Positions 1 to 11,747 of a DNA stretch of 64,000 bases are shown one piece after another. Position 1 is the stretch's first letter. Every line of letters starts with the position of its first letter. The DNA is taken from contig JBCAQO010000004.1 in assembly GCA_039111635.1 (NCBI GenBank), positions 2,294,001-2,358,000 of the forward strand. Direction: 5' to 3'. A program made the position numbers and the translations under genes. Under the pieces are notes generated by a model, which saw nothing but the letters and a program-made list of their open reading frames with translations, was not told where the DNA came from and made no database searches. The stretch comes from Heterobasidion occidentale (taxonomy: Eukaryota; Basidiomycota; Agaricomycetes; Russulales; Bondarzewiaceae).

Positions 1-1584
1 TTGTAGCGGCGGCGGCGATAGGCTCACTGTTGAGCTGGCTTGTATAGGTGACGGTTGTAGAGTTGAATATCGCGAGGAAGAAGGCGATCCTATCATCGGT
101 AGGTCGCTAGCGGTGAAATCAAGGATGAAAATAGCTGACAACTGCCGTCCCCAGGACTTACCTTGATATCAGCCTGAGTACCTATCACACCTTACGATGG
201 GTTTGCTTGGTATGTAATGTCACGTCGTAGAAGTTGAATATATTTCACGAACTTGGGCAGCATTGACGAGACTGTGCTTGATCTCGACTAGCTTACCTTT
301 CATTCTGAAAATTTCCAGGAAATCTTTATCTCAAATATCCATCGATCGGGAGAACTCTGATTATGAAGGATGCAGTAGTCGAGCTTGATACTCGATTTCC
401 ACCTTATGGGAGATGCGCTGTTCGCCGAACATACTCCCTCCATTTCAAGCAGCCTGGTCCCCTCATCGCGATCTCTCCTGCTTCGTCCTCCTTTTCATTC
501 TCCTTTATCTCGCGATGCACGCCGAAAGCCCCGAGAAGGCGCGTTTTATGCTTCAAGGTGTGCTCCTCCTGGAATCATACACACTTAGGTTGGACACAGG
601 TGCGACACTCATTGTCTATCTCGCTTCTTTTTAATCATGGCTTTCGCCTCAAAGATGATCGCCCGCTCTTGTCCTATGAATGTGCAGTCCAAGTGCGATC
701 CTATGCCTTTAGCGGGTGTCCACGCACCCGAGCCGTCCATGGACTTGTCACACACGGGAATCCGCGATGCCGATACTCAAGAATGTAGGGTACAAGGCCG
801 AGATCATAACACATAGCTCCCATCCTTCTTCACATGCCAAAGGTCCGTCCCCTTCAGGTATAATTGGAGCTCTCACGTCTTGCGGGATCGTTGGCGAGAG
901 CTCCAATTCATCTACGTTACTGCCTCGCGGTCCCCATGATCGTCCATACGCTTCCATACGCTTCCATACGTCTAGAGGTCTATTAGTCGGGATCGATTAT
1001 TCTGGAAGCATTTAAGTTAAAGATAAAGGAAGCGGGTCTGTAATTAGAAGGTTTGACACTTCGCATCCGCGGTCGTGTGTGCATCAAAGGTACTGTGATA
1101 TCTTTCATCAGGTACGTGAAAAGTGTGTCTGAGCCATGAGGCAGGATCCACAAACCACTAACAAAGCGGCTTTCACTGTAGAGTAGATCAATATTGAGGA
1201 CGACTCATGGCGCTGATGCGGATGCTACGACCGAGTATCCCTCACTGAATGGAAATAAGGTTGATCCACGCAGATTCACGTTTACCGGATCCTCTCAATC
1301 GAACACCGAGGTCTTGAAGGGCAAACTTCGCCCTCCTCTCGAGAGGTATTGAAACACGACGGAAACCATCTCACCACGACCTTCTCAGGCATACGTTCGG
1401 TACAGTGATACCTCATCTCTCCCTCACCAATATAGTGAGTTACATGGAGGGCATGCTCAAAAGCGGCAACGAGCTCTATTATCCCTCCGTTCCTGTATGC
1501 GCATATACATGACAGAGCACAACGCACGACACTCCTTCCGGGGCATCCCAAACCAATCGATAGCACCTACACGATCCGTATAAA
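1..1584. other. No gene recognised (left-edge intergenic)
   Basis: No reading frame here gave a recognisable protein or a convincing splice chain. The open frames between 363 and 1566 overlap in several frames and have no conserved look. The stretch holds a short direct repeat (annotated separately) and two loosely similar blocks near 55-75 and 222-245 that share a GTTGAATAT core. It may be the 3' flank of the PPR-like gene plus flank of an unseen gene to the left. Confidence 0.5.
943..970. repeat. 10-bp direct repeat, about 2.8 copies
   Basis: The unit TCCATACGCT is repeated head to tail almost three times, ending in TCCATACG. It lies in otherwise featureless DNA and looks like a minor slippage repeat. 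Confidence 0.8.
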
Positions 1585-4500
1585 TTATACCTGACTATGT
1601 TCCTCTCCCTCCCGCTCCGGCCCTCCCCTCATAGATCGATCTCTTATCTCCTGTGTGACATCCTGAAGAACCCCCACTACCATCCTTGCCCCGGCACCAT
1701 CCCCTCTCACGAACATGGCCTTGACAATCATCTTGTACAGCGGCCTCACGTGCCGAAAGAACTTGACCTCCCCCTTCGCACCCGAAAGCGGGATTCCCGA
1801 CGGCAGCCTGTCAATCCCTTTCGTCCCAAAGGGCACATCCTCGCCAACCCCAGAGAACCTCGGCCCGCCGGGATAGCCAGCGCGGATGAGGTGGTCGAAC
1901 AGCGCGCGAACCTTGAAGCCGTCCATGCCGACCTTCCACCTGAGCATCGCCTTGAGTACGATGTTCGTCGTGACGCGGTCCGGAACAAAGCCGTGCTCTG
2001 AGACAAGATGATTCAGCGCGCGCAGCACGTCCCTGACGTTCATGCCCGTCACGGGACTTCCGCCGTCGCACATAGTTGTGCAGAATAATGTTGCCGAGCG
2101 TCTGCTGATCGTCCTTTGCCTGCGCTAGGTGTGCGTGCACCTTCCGCGCGGCACCAACACTGCGCGATTGCGCGAGGAGGTCCAATGCCCAGTGGAGACC
2201 CGCCGAGCTTTCTGCCTGGCGAGGTCGTTTCATCCATCTGAGCATCCGGAACCCTGCTAACCCTCTGTGACGGACCGACGTCGCATCAAAATCAATCGCA
2301 TGAGCGAGTGCGCTGCCGAAGGAACGCCTGGTCACTCTCGGAGCGACAGTCGCGGCGAGCCGATGGGATCCGTTCTGCGATAGCCTGAGAAGTATGTACC
2401 GGCGCCATCGGCGCGCTTGCGAAGGATACAGAATTGCAACATCCCCCACGAGCTGGACAGCACTTGAAAACTGCCGATGTGCAACGAATGCCTGCAAAAA
2501 GTTGTGGACGAAGGAGCCGGTGAAATATCGGGGCTTCTGTGTTACTATGTTCTTGAACACGTTGATTGCGATGGCAGGATAGCCAATGGTGACCAGGGTG
2601 AGTAGAGCGAACGAAATGCGACCTCTGAAACGAGCAGGAGGGACCAGGGACTCAGCCTCGTAGAGCTCGGACATAGCTTCGGCAATCAATCTGGCCACCT
2701 GCAGGTCGATGTACCGGTCACCCTGCTTCGCCAAAGGAAACAAGATGGCCCCCAGAGCACGTTCACCCTCCTCTCCCCTAAACCGATATTGAGATTCGAG
2801 TAGCAGATGCATCGCAGATTCCCAGTGGTTTTGCTGATCAAAGCCGCGCTGAGCGGCCCTACGACGTCCGACGGAACTTCGAGACGCGTGTTCCACGCGG
2901 CGTACACGCCCCGTGCCAACCCCGCATCCAAGTTCGCCAAGCGCATCAGTACGTTCCTCGTCAGGTTCGGTTGCCATTGCGGTATCGAGACGAAATGCGG
3001 AAGGGAAGAAATCATGTCGGCCCACTCTGTATTCCCACACATGGCTGCGGCGACGAGGCAATCGGCCGAGAGCGCCTGGACCTGTCGCTTTGCGAAATCG
3101 TCTCCTACGTCGAACGTCCAGAAGCCGGTGGCGCACAGACCTACACACGACCGCCGGAGGTTGTCGTCCCGCGCACGCGCGGCCAGACGCAAGAACGACG
3201 CGATTATGGGCCGGACGACCGCAGGGTGCACCGATCGATCGTCGTCCACGGCCTCGACCCAGATGCGCCAGATCCCGCGCACGAAGCTATGTACCTCAGG
3301 TGACAGATCTGTTGTCCGCGCAGTGTTCTCGAGCAAGGATAATACAGCAACGACGCGGAAGTCGGTGGCCACGAGCGCGATCTTGCCACGCTCACCGCTT
3401 GAGGAGAACGCCGCGCCGACGTAAGATAGGTCAGGCGTGTGGGCATTGGCGACAGCAAGCAGAGCCAGATTGCGCCATCGAACGGGTGTCTCGGAGAGGG
3501 GAGAGAGCATGTGGCCTGCTGTTTGGACTGCCCAGGCACGTATCCGATGCTGTGCCGGGGTAGGTATAGGCTGTGGAGAAAGTGGAGGGAACACAGCTCC
3601 AAGGACTGCACGTGCGAGGCCAGTCGTATTGCCACAAGACATTGAATTATCAGCCTTGCCACTGCCTGAAGAAACTTCTTTCTGATCGGATTGTCTGCTC
3701 TCCCGCCGATCATCAGCATCCTGTATTAGCCTAGTCATACGACGCCAAATCGCAGTTAAAAGCATGCTCTTCATATGCTCGGGAACCACAACGTCTTCGC
3801 CAAGAATAACGTCCCAGAGAATACGCGTCAAAGTAGGAGTGAAGGTCGAACGGGCAGTGAGAAGCGCATAAAGCCAGCCTACCACCTCGGTCGTCGCACT
3901 CGGCCGCCGGAGTGACAACAGAGTGCGCAAATATGGCACATGGACATCCGGATTGGTATGGTCAAACTCGATGCGAAGATATGCCTGTCGCGCCACGAAC
4001 AGTGTGTTTGAAGCTGTAAATGCAGATATATTGAGTGCAACGTGCGAGGGAACTGGTTGTGCGATGCTCACGGTCCTCGAGCGCGTCTATCTCTATCCTA
4101 GTTAGACTCGACGTCCTCGCCCTGACCAACCAATAGTAATCCGAAGGTAGCATCTTCTTTCCCGCATTCTTCTTGTCCCGCACAAGCTGCAGAACCACTT
4201 TCCACCAGGACCTGAACGAACGCTTGTCCATATGAGCCGCCAACGCGCTCGTATACGGTGATGGCGGGCCGCTGGCGGAGAGAGTACCGAAGATGGCGAT
4301 GAGATCGGTGAGACGCTGAGAGCTCAGCTTAGAGAGATCTTCGGGCCGAAGGGAACGATACAACGCGCGGAGGGTATTGGCGGTGTGGATCTGAGGAGTA
4401 GGGGAGGAGAGGTTCTGTGGAGAGAGAAAGATGTGAAGGATGTCTAACGAAGAAGGCCTGCGAGGGTGTCTGGGTTGGTTCACCGACCGACCGCGAGGGT

Positions 4501-5221
4501 CGTGGACGCCGTCAGCCGATGCAGCGTCGCCGTCATCGTTAACAGAGACAACAGAATTTCCCGATGCTTGCAGCGGCGCCGAGATTCCAACGCGCTTATG
4601 CTGTACATCGACACCAGGTGCAAGTTCATATGTTACATGTCCCGTCGCTTCTGAGGAATAAGTGCTGCGGTCTGTGCGTTGCAAGCTATGACCGGCAGTG
4701 GTTAGCAACCTTGAGAGGCTTGAGTACTGGACGTGGCTGGAAATGTCATATAGGAGCGCATACCGAGGGGAGCACAGAGCACTGTCGTGTCCGCCCAATC
4801 TTCGGACGGTCGACAAACCCCATCGCAACATTCCATTGCATGGAAAGCGTGGGAAGACCGTGTGCCGCGTTCGACTTGAGCAGCCTTGCGCGCCTGCTGA
4901 GAGTATCGCAAGGTCTGGGGAATCCGTCCCAGGCGAGAAAGGCGCGGTAGGCAACGAAGGCAACGACGAGCAGCTTGCTGTGCTCGACGTGTTGGACAGC
5001 GAAGAGTGCTCGGCATTTGCCGTGAGCCTGAACTTTAACTTATTTTGCGGCATACGACAAATGTGGCGTAGACAAGTGTTCTCGTCACTCACACTCTCAG
5101 TCGCCTTGAAAAATCCATTGGCACACAGGTTCGTCGCGCTTTGCATCGCCGAACAGTCTTGTATGCTGACCGTTGGTGTCGTAGAGGTCAATAGGGAGGC
5201 ACTGATATCCCTTGCACTCAC
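1585..5221 (-). CDS. PPR-like protein, probably mitochondrial (frame-disrupted)
   Basis: This is a long helical-repeat protein. The clearest part is the C-terminal half, with PPR-style helices such as HNFLQAFVAHRQFSSAVQLV (about 2500) and a tail segment with FVPDRVTTNIVLKAMLRW (near 1960). Proteins of this type bind organellar RNA; that role is inferred from the family look. The reading frame must change near 4090-4125, where an intron is plausible (branch-like CTAAC, then GATAG). It must also change near 2820 and 2060, where I see no usable splice sites, so the gene is either a pseudogene or contains sequence indels. The N-terminal 250 or so residues are low in recognisable content and the start is uncertain: 5221 is the longest option. 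It runs divergently from RPP0, about 100 bp away. Confidence 0.55.
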
Positions 5222-5320
5222 ACGACAGCTGTATCCTTAACTTTTCTGTTTCCAGTGAGTGTCTTGTCTTCTGCCCATCGGATGGCCTGCTCATCAGACG
5301 CAGCTACTCAAAATCCAACA
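5222..5320. promoter_or_regulatory. RPP0: Compact shared promoter between PPR-like gene and RPP0
   Basis: If the PPR-like gene starts at 5221, only about 99 bases separate it from the start codon of ribosomal protein P0 on the other strand. This space would have to serve both genes. I see no clear TATA element. The left boundary depends on an uncertain start. Confidence 0.35.
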
Positions 5321-6576
5321 ATGGGTGCCTCTCGTGCGGAAAAGGAACTTTACTTCGTGAAGCTCCGGGAGCTCATCGCCAAATATGGTGCGTGAGGCAT
5401 ACTCAGACAATCCGACTTACGCGGTCCTGGTTCTAACCACGGCCCACGCACGCAGCTTCCATCTTCATCGTCAACGTTGACAATGTCGGCTCCAACCAGA
5501 TGCATCAGATCCGTGTCGCGCTCCGCGGAAAGGGTGTCGTCCTGATGGGCAAGAACACCATGGTCCGCCGTGCGCTGCGCTCGATCGTCGCTGAGAACCC
5601 CGTGCTCGAGCGTCTGCTCCCTCACGTCAAGGGCAACATCGGTTTCGTCTTCACCAACGACGACCTTGCCGAGATCCGTAAGATCATTGTCGCCAACGTC
5701 GTCGCCGCGCCTGCTCGTGCCGGTGCGTTCGCGCCCAAGGATGTCACCATCCCCGGTGGTAACACCGGCATGGAGCCCGGAAAGACCTCCTTCTTCCAGG
5801 CCCTCGGTATCCCGACCAAGATTGCGCGTGGTACGATTGAAATCGTGTCGGACGTCAAGGTCGTCACCGGTGGGTCGCGTGTCGGCCCGTCCGAGGCGAC
5901 GCTGTTGAACATGTTGAACATCTCGCCGTTCACGTACGGTATGACGGTCGTGCAGATCTACGACCAGGGCAACGTGTTCCCGCCGTCGGTGCTCGACGTC
6001 GACGTCCAGGAGCTCGTTGATCGTTTCCTTGTCGGTATCAAGACGATCGCTGCGATCTCGCTGGCGCTCCAGTACCCCACCATCGTATCCGTCACCCACT
6101 CGTTGGTCAATGCGTACAAAAACCTCATCGCTGTCTCGCTGGCCACCGACTACACGTTCGAGGGTGCCGAGAAGGTAGGTTTCCCGTCTATTCTTGCGTT
6201 TGGGTTGCTGGTTTCTGTCCGAAGATGTTTAATTCACACACTGAAAATACTGAGCGCCCTCAAGGCGTTTTGCGGAAATATAATTTATTCTGATGGCCCT
6301 CGATATTGTTTATTTCTTTGCTTTTGCTGCTGGCCTCGTGATCGCGAATTGACCATGCAATGCTCTAGGCCAAGGAGTACCTCGCCAACCCCGAGGCGTT
6401 CGCTGTTGCTGCTGCGCCTGCCGCTGCCGCCGCCGCCGATGCTGCTCCCGCTGCTGCCGAGGAAGCCAAGGAGGAGGAGAAGGAGGAGTCCGACGATGAC
6501 ATGGTACGTCGAGAGCATTTTGGTGTCTGGATTCGGCTGACAGGAGTGTCTGTAGGGCTTCGGTCTGTTCGACTAG
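5321..6576 (+). CDS. RPP0: 60S acidic ribosomal protein P0 (uL10)
   Basis: P0 anchors the P1/P2 stalk of the large ribosomal subunit, where translation factors dock. Exons are 5321-5387, 5456-6174, 6369-6503 and 6556-6576; they sum to 942 nt, giving 313 residues, the usual length. The start [12 protein letters not shown], the core [11 protein letters not shown] and [13 protein letters not shown], and the alanine-rich hinge leading to the acidic tail ending DDDMGFGLFD are all present. The last exon encodes only GFGLFD, the conserved stalk-binding tail. Codon use is strongly biased to C-ending codons, as expected for a highly expressed gene. Intron 2 (194 nt) is much longer than the other two (68 and 52 nt). 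Identification is very secure. Confidence 0.97.
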
Positions 6577-7235
6577 AGGAGGCTACGATGATGCTCCCTC
6601 GATGTGATCCATTTGTATATCTAATAATGGAATCCTGAGATGCATGCCCAACGCTGAACAAATGAGTGTGAGATGAGTGGCCAAGGAAGTGCGAGAGTTG
6701 CCCAATGGACGGCCGGTACGGAATCCATTAGGGAACGTGCGCAGCTGCTCCGATGATAGCTCGTGATTTTTGTGCGAGATGTTCCGATATTTGGTGTCCC
6801 GTGTTGGAAAGAGTGCTGGCAGAGGATAAGAGAGGGGATCGATGCCTGTGTGATTCCGAATTGTGTTGGAACAGAAGGACGTCTTGTCCAGATGGCGGTA
6901 ATACGTCGGGAGCGAGGACCGCCGCGGGCCGCAGAGGTGATGCTGGAAGATACCAGACAGCCGCCTGAGAGCGGACGGCGTCGAGAGCGCTGAGAGCGGT
7001 GTGGGCGCAGACATGCACGTCATTCCGTGACGCGGCATTGATGGCTAGAAGTGGCCAGAAAGGCAACGAGCACGCTCCAAGTAGGGACAATGCCCGCAAA
7101 TGCTCACTCTCCCCAGATCTGATAATCGCACAAATAATGCCCACCTCCTGAACCAGCCTCGATTCTTATAAAAGTACACAAGCCTCGATTCCCCGTCCCT
7201 CGTTTCTCGTCTCCCCCGCACCTCACACCTTCACC
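6577..7235. other. Intergenic: RPP0 3' flank and TPS1 promoter
   Basis: No gene is supported here. The right part is the upstream region of the trehalose-phosphate synthase gene. It has a TATA box at 7167-7173 followed by a pyrimidine-rich leader with CCCTCG and CACC blocks running to the start codon. Confidence 0.6.
7167..7173 (+). promoter_or_regulatory. TPS1: TATA box of TPS1
   Basis: TATAAAA lies 63-69 bases upstream of the ATG at 7236 and is followed by a C/T-rich leader. This spacing fits a fungal TATA promoter and suits a stress-inducible gene. Confidence 0.65.
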
Positions 7236-9442
7236 ATGCCTGGCGAGCCCAGTCAGATATTCGCCCCCGACCCGTCCATCACCTCTCTCCCTGACCTCAA
7301 CGTCGCAAAGGACACCCACCTCGTCGTCGTCTCCAACCGTCTCCCCGTCACCATCACAAAGGACGCCCATGGAGAGTACCACTTCAAGATGTCCTCCGGC
7401 GGCCTCGTCTCCGCCCTTTCTGGCACCAAAAAGTCCATGACCTTCACATGGATAGGCTGGCCAGGCTTCTACATTCCCCCGAAGGACCGCCCCGTCGTCG
7501 ACCGCCGTCTCATGGACGAGTACTCCTGCCAAGCTGTCTACCTCGACGACGACGTTGCAGACCGCCATTACAATGGCTTCTCCAATTCGATCCTATGGCC
7601 CCTCTTCCATTACCATCCGGGCGAGATGAACTTCGACGAGGAGAACTGGCTTGCCTACCGCCAAGCGAACATGCGCTTTGCAGAGGTCGTGCGCCAGCAG
7701 GTCCGCCCGGGCTCCATGGTCTGGGTCCAGGACTACCATTTGATGCTGCTCCCGATGCTCTTGCGCGGGCTCGTCACCGGCCCAGAGCTCACCCACGAGT
7801 TCACGGAGAATGAGCTCGCAAAGATCACCGAGGGCGTCGAGAACGAGGATTTTCCCATCGTAGGGAACCAGACCGTGCCCGGAGTCAAAATCGGGTTCTT
7901 CCTGCACACCCCGTTCCCGAGCAGCGAAATCTACAGGTGCGCATCTATCCTCACTCCCCTCTAATTCCTTCTTTTCTTCTCGCCCACGGTGCGAGGCTCC
8001 GTGCTCAGCTGCTCAGTTTCACGTTACTGAGAAAAAGGGTCGGTTGGACAGGATTCTGCCTGTGCGCAGGGAGATCCTCTTAGGCGTGCTCTACTCAGAT
8101 CTCCTGGGCTTCCACACGTATGACTACGCGCGGCATTTTTTGTCTTCGTGCACCCGCATCCTCGGCCTCCCGACCATGCCTAATGGCGTTGAATTCGAGG
8201 GCCGCCTTGCACATGTCGGTACATTCCCGATCGGCATCGACCCCACGTCGTTCACGGAGGTGCGTTCCGCTCGGTTTCTGTATTGCGCCCGTCTTCGTAT
8301 TCTATTCCCCCATCTTTTCGTCCCCATTTATCATCAATTCACGTCTCGCGTTCCGAAACCTACAGAACTTGAAGAAGGAATCGGTGAAGAAGCGCATCGC
8401 GGCGCTCGAGCAGCGGTTTAACGGCGTAAAGGTCATCGTCGGCGTCGATCGGCTGGACTACATCAAAGGTGTCCCGCAGAAACTGCACGCGCTCGAGCTC
8501 TTCCTCACACAACATCCGGAATGGATCGGCAAGGTGCGCGTCTCCGCCTTCTTCTTTCCCTTCTCCCTTGTCCTCGTCCCGTCTCTCCTTGATGAATTCT
8601 CAAAAATTTAACCTCCGAACTTCTCCCGTTCTATCTGTTTCTGTCCCATTTCGATTTCCGCACCTAGTTCGACGGAGCATTTACTGACTAATCGTGTGCA
8701 GGTCGTGTTGGCACAGCTCGCAGTGCCGTCACGGCAGGACGTCGAGGAGTATCAGAATCTGCGCGCAACTGTCAACGAGCTCGTCGGCCGGATCAATGGC
8801 CGATTCGGCACCGTCGAGTTTATGCCGATCCACTTCATGCACAAGTCGCTCCCGTTCGACGAGCTGTGCGCGTTGTACGCGGTCAGCGACGTGTGTCTCG
8901 TGTCGAGTACACGGGACGGGATGAATCTCGTGCGTTTTTCCATTTTGTTCCCTCTTCGGCGGTTTTAACGTTTGTCTGATGGCGTATCGTTGCACGGTCG
9001 TATTTTTAGGTATCGTATGAGTACATCGCATGCCAGCAGGCGCGCCAAGGCGTCATGATCCTCTCCGAGTTCGCGGGCGCGGCTCAGAGCTTGAACGGGA
9101 GCATAGTCGTCAACCCATGGGACAGCCAGCAGGTCGCAGACGCGATCCACGAGGCGGTGACCACCGACGCCGAGACGCGCGCGGATAACCATCGGAAATT
9201 ATTCAAGGTGCGTCTACCCGAGTCTCCCCATTTTTACCGCTTCGGGATCGCGCTCACTCGCTCACCCACCGCAGTACGTCACGAAATATTCGGCCGCGTT
9301 CTGGGGGACGTCGTTCGTGCGCGAGATGGCGAAGCTGAACGTGGACGAGGTCGATAAGGGCGGGCAGGCGGAGCTGAAGCAGGAGGACATGGCGCTCAGC
9401 GACGCGACCGCCGATGGCGCGGACGCCGTCGTCGAATCATGA
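7236..9442 (+). CDS. TPS1: Trehalose-6-phosphate synthase (GT20)
   Basis: The enzyme joins glucose from UDP-glucose to glucose-6-phosphate, giving trehalose-6-phosphate, the first step of trehalose synthesis in the cytosol. Exons are 7236-7936, 8052-8259, 8366-8533, 8702-8929, 9010-9207 and 9275-9442, summing to 1671 nt and 556 residues. GT20 hallmarks are in order: VVSNRLPV near residue 30, FTWIGWPG, LWPLFHYHPGEMNFDEENW, VWVQDYHLMLLP, GFFLHTPFPSSEIYR, the sugar-phosphate and nucleotide-binding GVDRLDYIKG, and the C-terminal STRDGMNLVSYEY. No phosphatase domain follows, so this is the synthase subunit rather than a TPS2-type fusion. All introns are GT-AG and the frame closes exactly. Confidence 0.97.
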
Positions 9443-10011
9443 TCCCTCGTGCCGCCGGTCGTCCCGGTTTGGTTGGCCGAGATCAGGGGGTCGCGCGTAA
9501 CTTAACAATTATTAGATGCGAGGGTCGAGACTATTATCTGTCGGCGCATGTGCGGTCGGCGCGAAACCGTGGCGAATGTACGTCTTCTCGGTCCGTGTTG
9601 TAGGTCCAGGTTTCTTCGGTTTTGTTTCTTTTTATGCTTGCGTTTGTGTTCCTTTTGACGATTGTGTCTGTCTGTGTCTGTGTCTGTGTCTGTGTCGTTG
9701 TTCTCTGTCCTCTGTTGTCTAGATACATACACGCCCCGGCCGCTCGCTACGTCCGATGCCCTCCCGTTGTTTTTTATATGATCTATTTGGTAGAAGAGCC
9801 AGGGCGTCCAGGTTAGTGCTGCTGGTGTACTCGTTACGAACATGAATATATACACGACTTGGGTAGCTGAGGCGCTGTTTGTTGCAAGGTGGGCTGGGGA
9901 CTGGAACAGAAATCTAGGCTCGTCATCGCGTGACGTCACGCGTTGTAGTCACAGACGCGAGTTGGCTTCGACCGGAGAGCTTCAATTCCAGCACTTACCT
10001 TCACTTCCACC
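9443..10011. other. Intergenic: TPS1 3' flank and RFC3 promoter
   Basis: No gene is supported. The TPS1 3' side carries the TGTGTC microsatellite annotated separately. The rest is a short upstream region of the clamp-loader gene, with no clear TATA element. Confidence 0.55.
9664..9696 (+). repeat. TGTGTC microsatellite in TPS1 3' flank
   Basis: A run of TGTGTC/TCTGTG hexamers, about five imperfect units, lies about 220 bases after the TPS1 stop codon, probably in the 3' untranslated region. Open frames across it are artefacts of the repeat. Confidence 0.8.
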
Positions 10012-11636
10012 ATGTCCCTCTGGGTAGACCTGGTAAATAGGTTTGTTTCCCGATTTTCGCTATGCAATTGCTTATCCTTCCTTTCCAACCTATAAAGTAT
10101 CGCCCCAAAACCCTTGATGACCTACACTATCACCATGGCCTTTCAACACGGCTGAAATCACTTGTCAGTCTTGAGCTCCGCTACTCCAGAAAGAGTCGTC
10201 AATAATTCTGTGCTGTAGGCTGCTTCAGGAGACTTTCCACATATGCTGTTCTATGGGCCATCAGGTGCGGGAAAGAAAACGCGCATCGCGGCCACGCTGA
10301 GACAACTATTTGGGAGTGGAGTGGAGAAGGTGCGTGCATCCACTACTCACTCGGCATCCAGATCACGAACTCGTCTTGAAACACCAGCTCAAAATTGATC
10401 AACGCGTCTTCCTCACCCCTTCAAAACGCAAGCTCGACGTGAATATTGTGCAGAGCAACTACCACATCGAGTTGACCCCAAGGCATGTTTTTTGTTGTGT
10501 CGACATAGTCTTCCGTGATCATCATGCCTTCGCCACTGATCTCCTGGCCGATATGATACTGCAGTGAGGTCGGGAACTTCGATCGCGTCGTCATCCAAGA
10601 AATCTTGAAGGAGATCGCGCAGACGCAACAAGTAGATCTCAACGCGCGGCAGCGGTTCAAGGGTGAGTCATGTCATGTACGAACCACAACCATATCACGG
10701 ACCGAACGGCTTGATCCAGTCGTCGTGATCAACGAAGCGGACTCCCTGTCGCGCGACGCGCAAGCCGCCCTCCGCCGCACGATGGAAAAGTACATGTCGA
10801 ACATGCGCATCGTCCTCTGCGCGAACAGCACCAGCCGCCTCATCGCGCCCATCAAGAGCCGATGCCTGCTCATGCGCGTCGCCGCGCCGGACCATCAGGA
10901 GATGCGCGCCGTCCTCGACCACGTCGCGAAGAGCGCGCGCATACCGGCGATACCCGTCGAGGCGGCGGACGAGATCGTCAAAGACGCGAATGGGAACATG
11001 CGCAAGGCCATCCTCGTTTTTGAGGCACTGAAGATGCAGTCGTACGTCCTGCCGTCCACAATCCCCACATGAACGCCTATCTAGAAAACCTGTGGGTTCC
11101 CTTCGTAGACCAGACTTGAGCGGCCCCCTCTCGATTGCAAAGCCGGACTGGGAAACATATTGTCGCAAGGTCGCAGACATGATTATAGCTGAGCAGACCC
11201 CACAAAGGGTGATGGATGTCCGTGCGAAGATGTACGAACTGCTCAGCCATTGTATTCCACCAACCGTCATCATCAAGGTATATGCTCCAGGGCCTCCTAG
11301 GTTCATTGTCACGTTTGCTGAGCCGTTTATGGTAGACCGTCGCAGACGCGGTAGTGGCACAAGTGGACGAGAGCTTGAAGGCGGACATCATGCACTGGGC
11401 AGCGATCTACGTGAGGGCATTTTCAATCTTGAATCGTTTTCCTCGATTTACGCTCGGACACAGGAAACACGCATGCGATTAGGCAACAAGAAGATATATC
11501 ATCTCGAAGCCTGGGTAGTCAAAGTCATGTCTTTGTACAAGGTGCGTCGTACATGGTTTTTGAGAGGTCATGACTGAAGCTTAGCGCATTTTAGCACTTC
11601 TTCTATGGTATCGATTTATCGGACTTCGATGATTGA
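10012..11636 (+). CDS. RFC3: Replication factor C small subunit (human RFC3, yeast Rfc5 type)
   Basis: This is an AAA+ subunit of the clamp loader that opens PCNA and loads it on DNA, also used in checkpoint loaders. Ten exons are needed: 10012-10032, 10098-10163, 10219-10329, 10388-10482, 10565-10662, 10720-11041, 11109-11277, 11336-11410, 11464-11541 and 11595-11636. They sum to 1077 nt and 358 residues. The start MSLWVD-YRPK, the Walker A loop [11 protein letters not shown], the [12 protein letters not shown]alker B region and the IKSRC arginine-finger motif are diagnostic. GAGKK is the form seen in this subunit rather than in RFC2/4. Exon 1 codes only seven residues. The intron starting at 10483 uses a GC donor. 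Naming follows the human subunit. Confidence 0.95.
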
Positions 11637-11747
11637 GTCAATCTCATCGTGTAGACTCTGGTGGCCACTGTATTCTCACTTGCACTCGTTCTACTAGCAT
11701 CCAGCAACCTTGTGGATTTTGGAACCCTCAAAGTGAGCGTGTAGCTG

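Noticed and set aside
2807..3563. Plus-strand frames of about 205 and 216 residues opposite the PPR-like gene
   Set aside because: They are antisense shadows of the PPR-like coding exons, arginine-rich and without conserved features.
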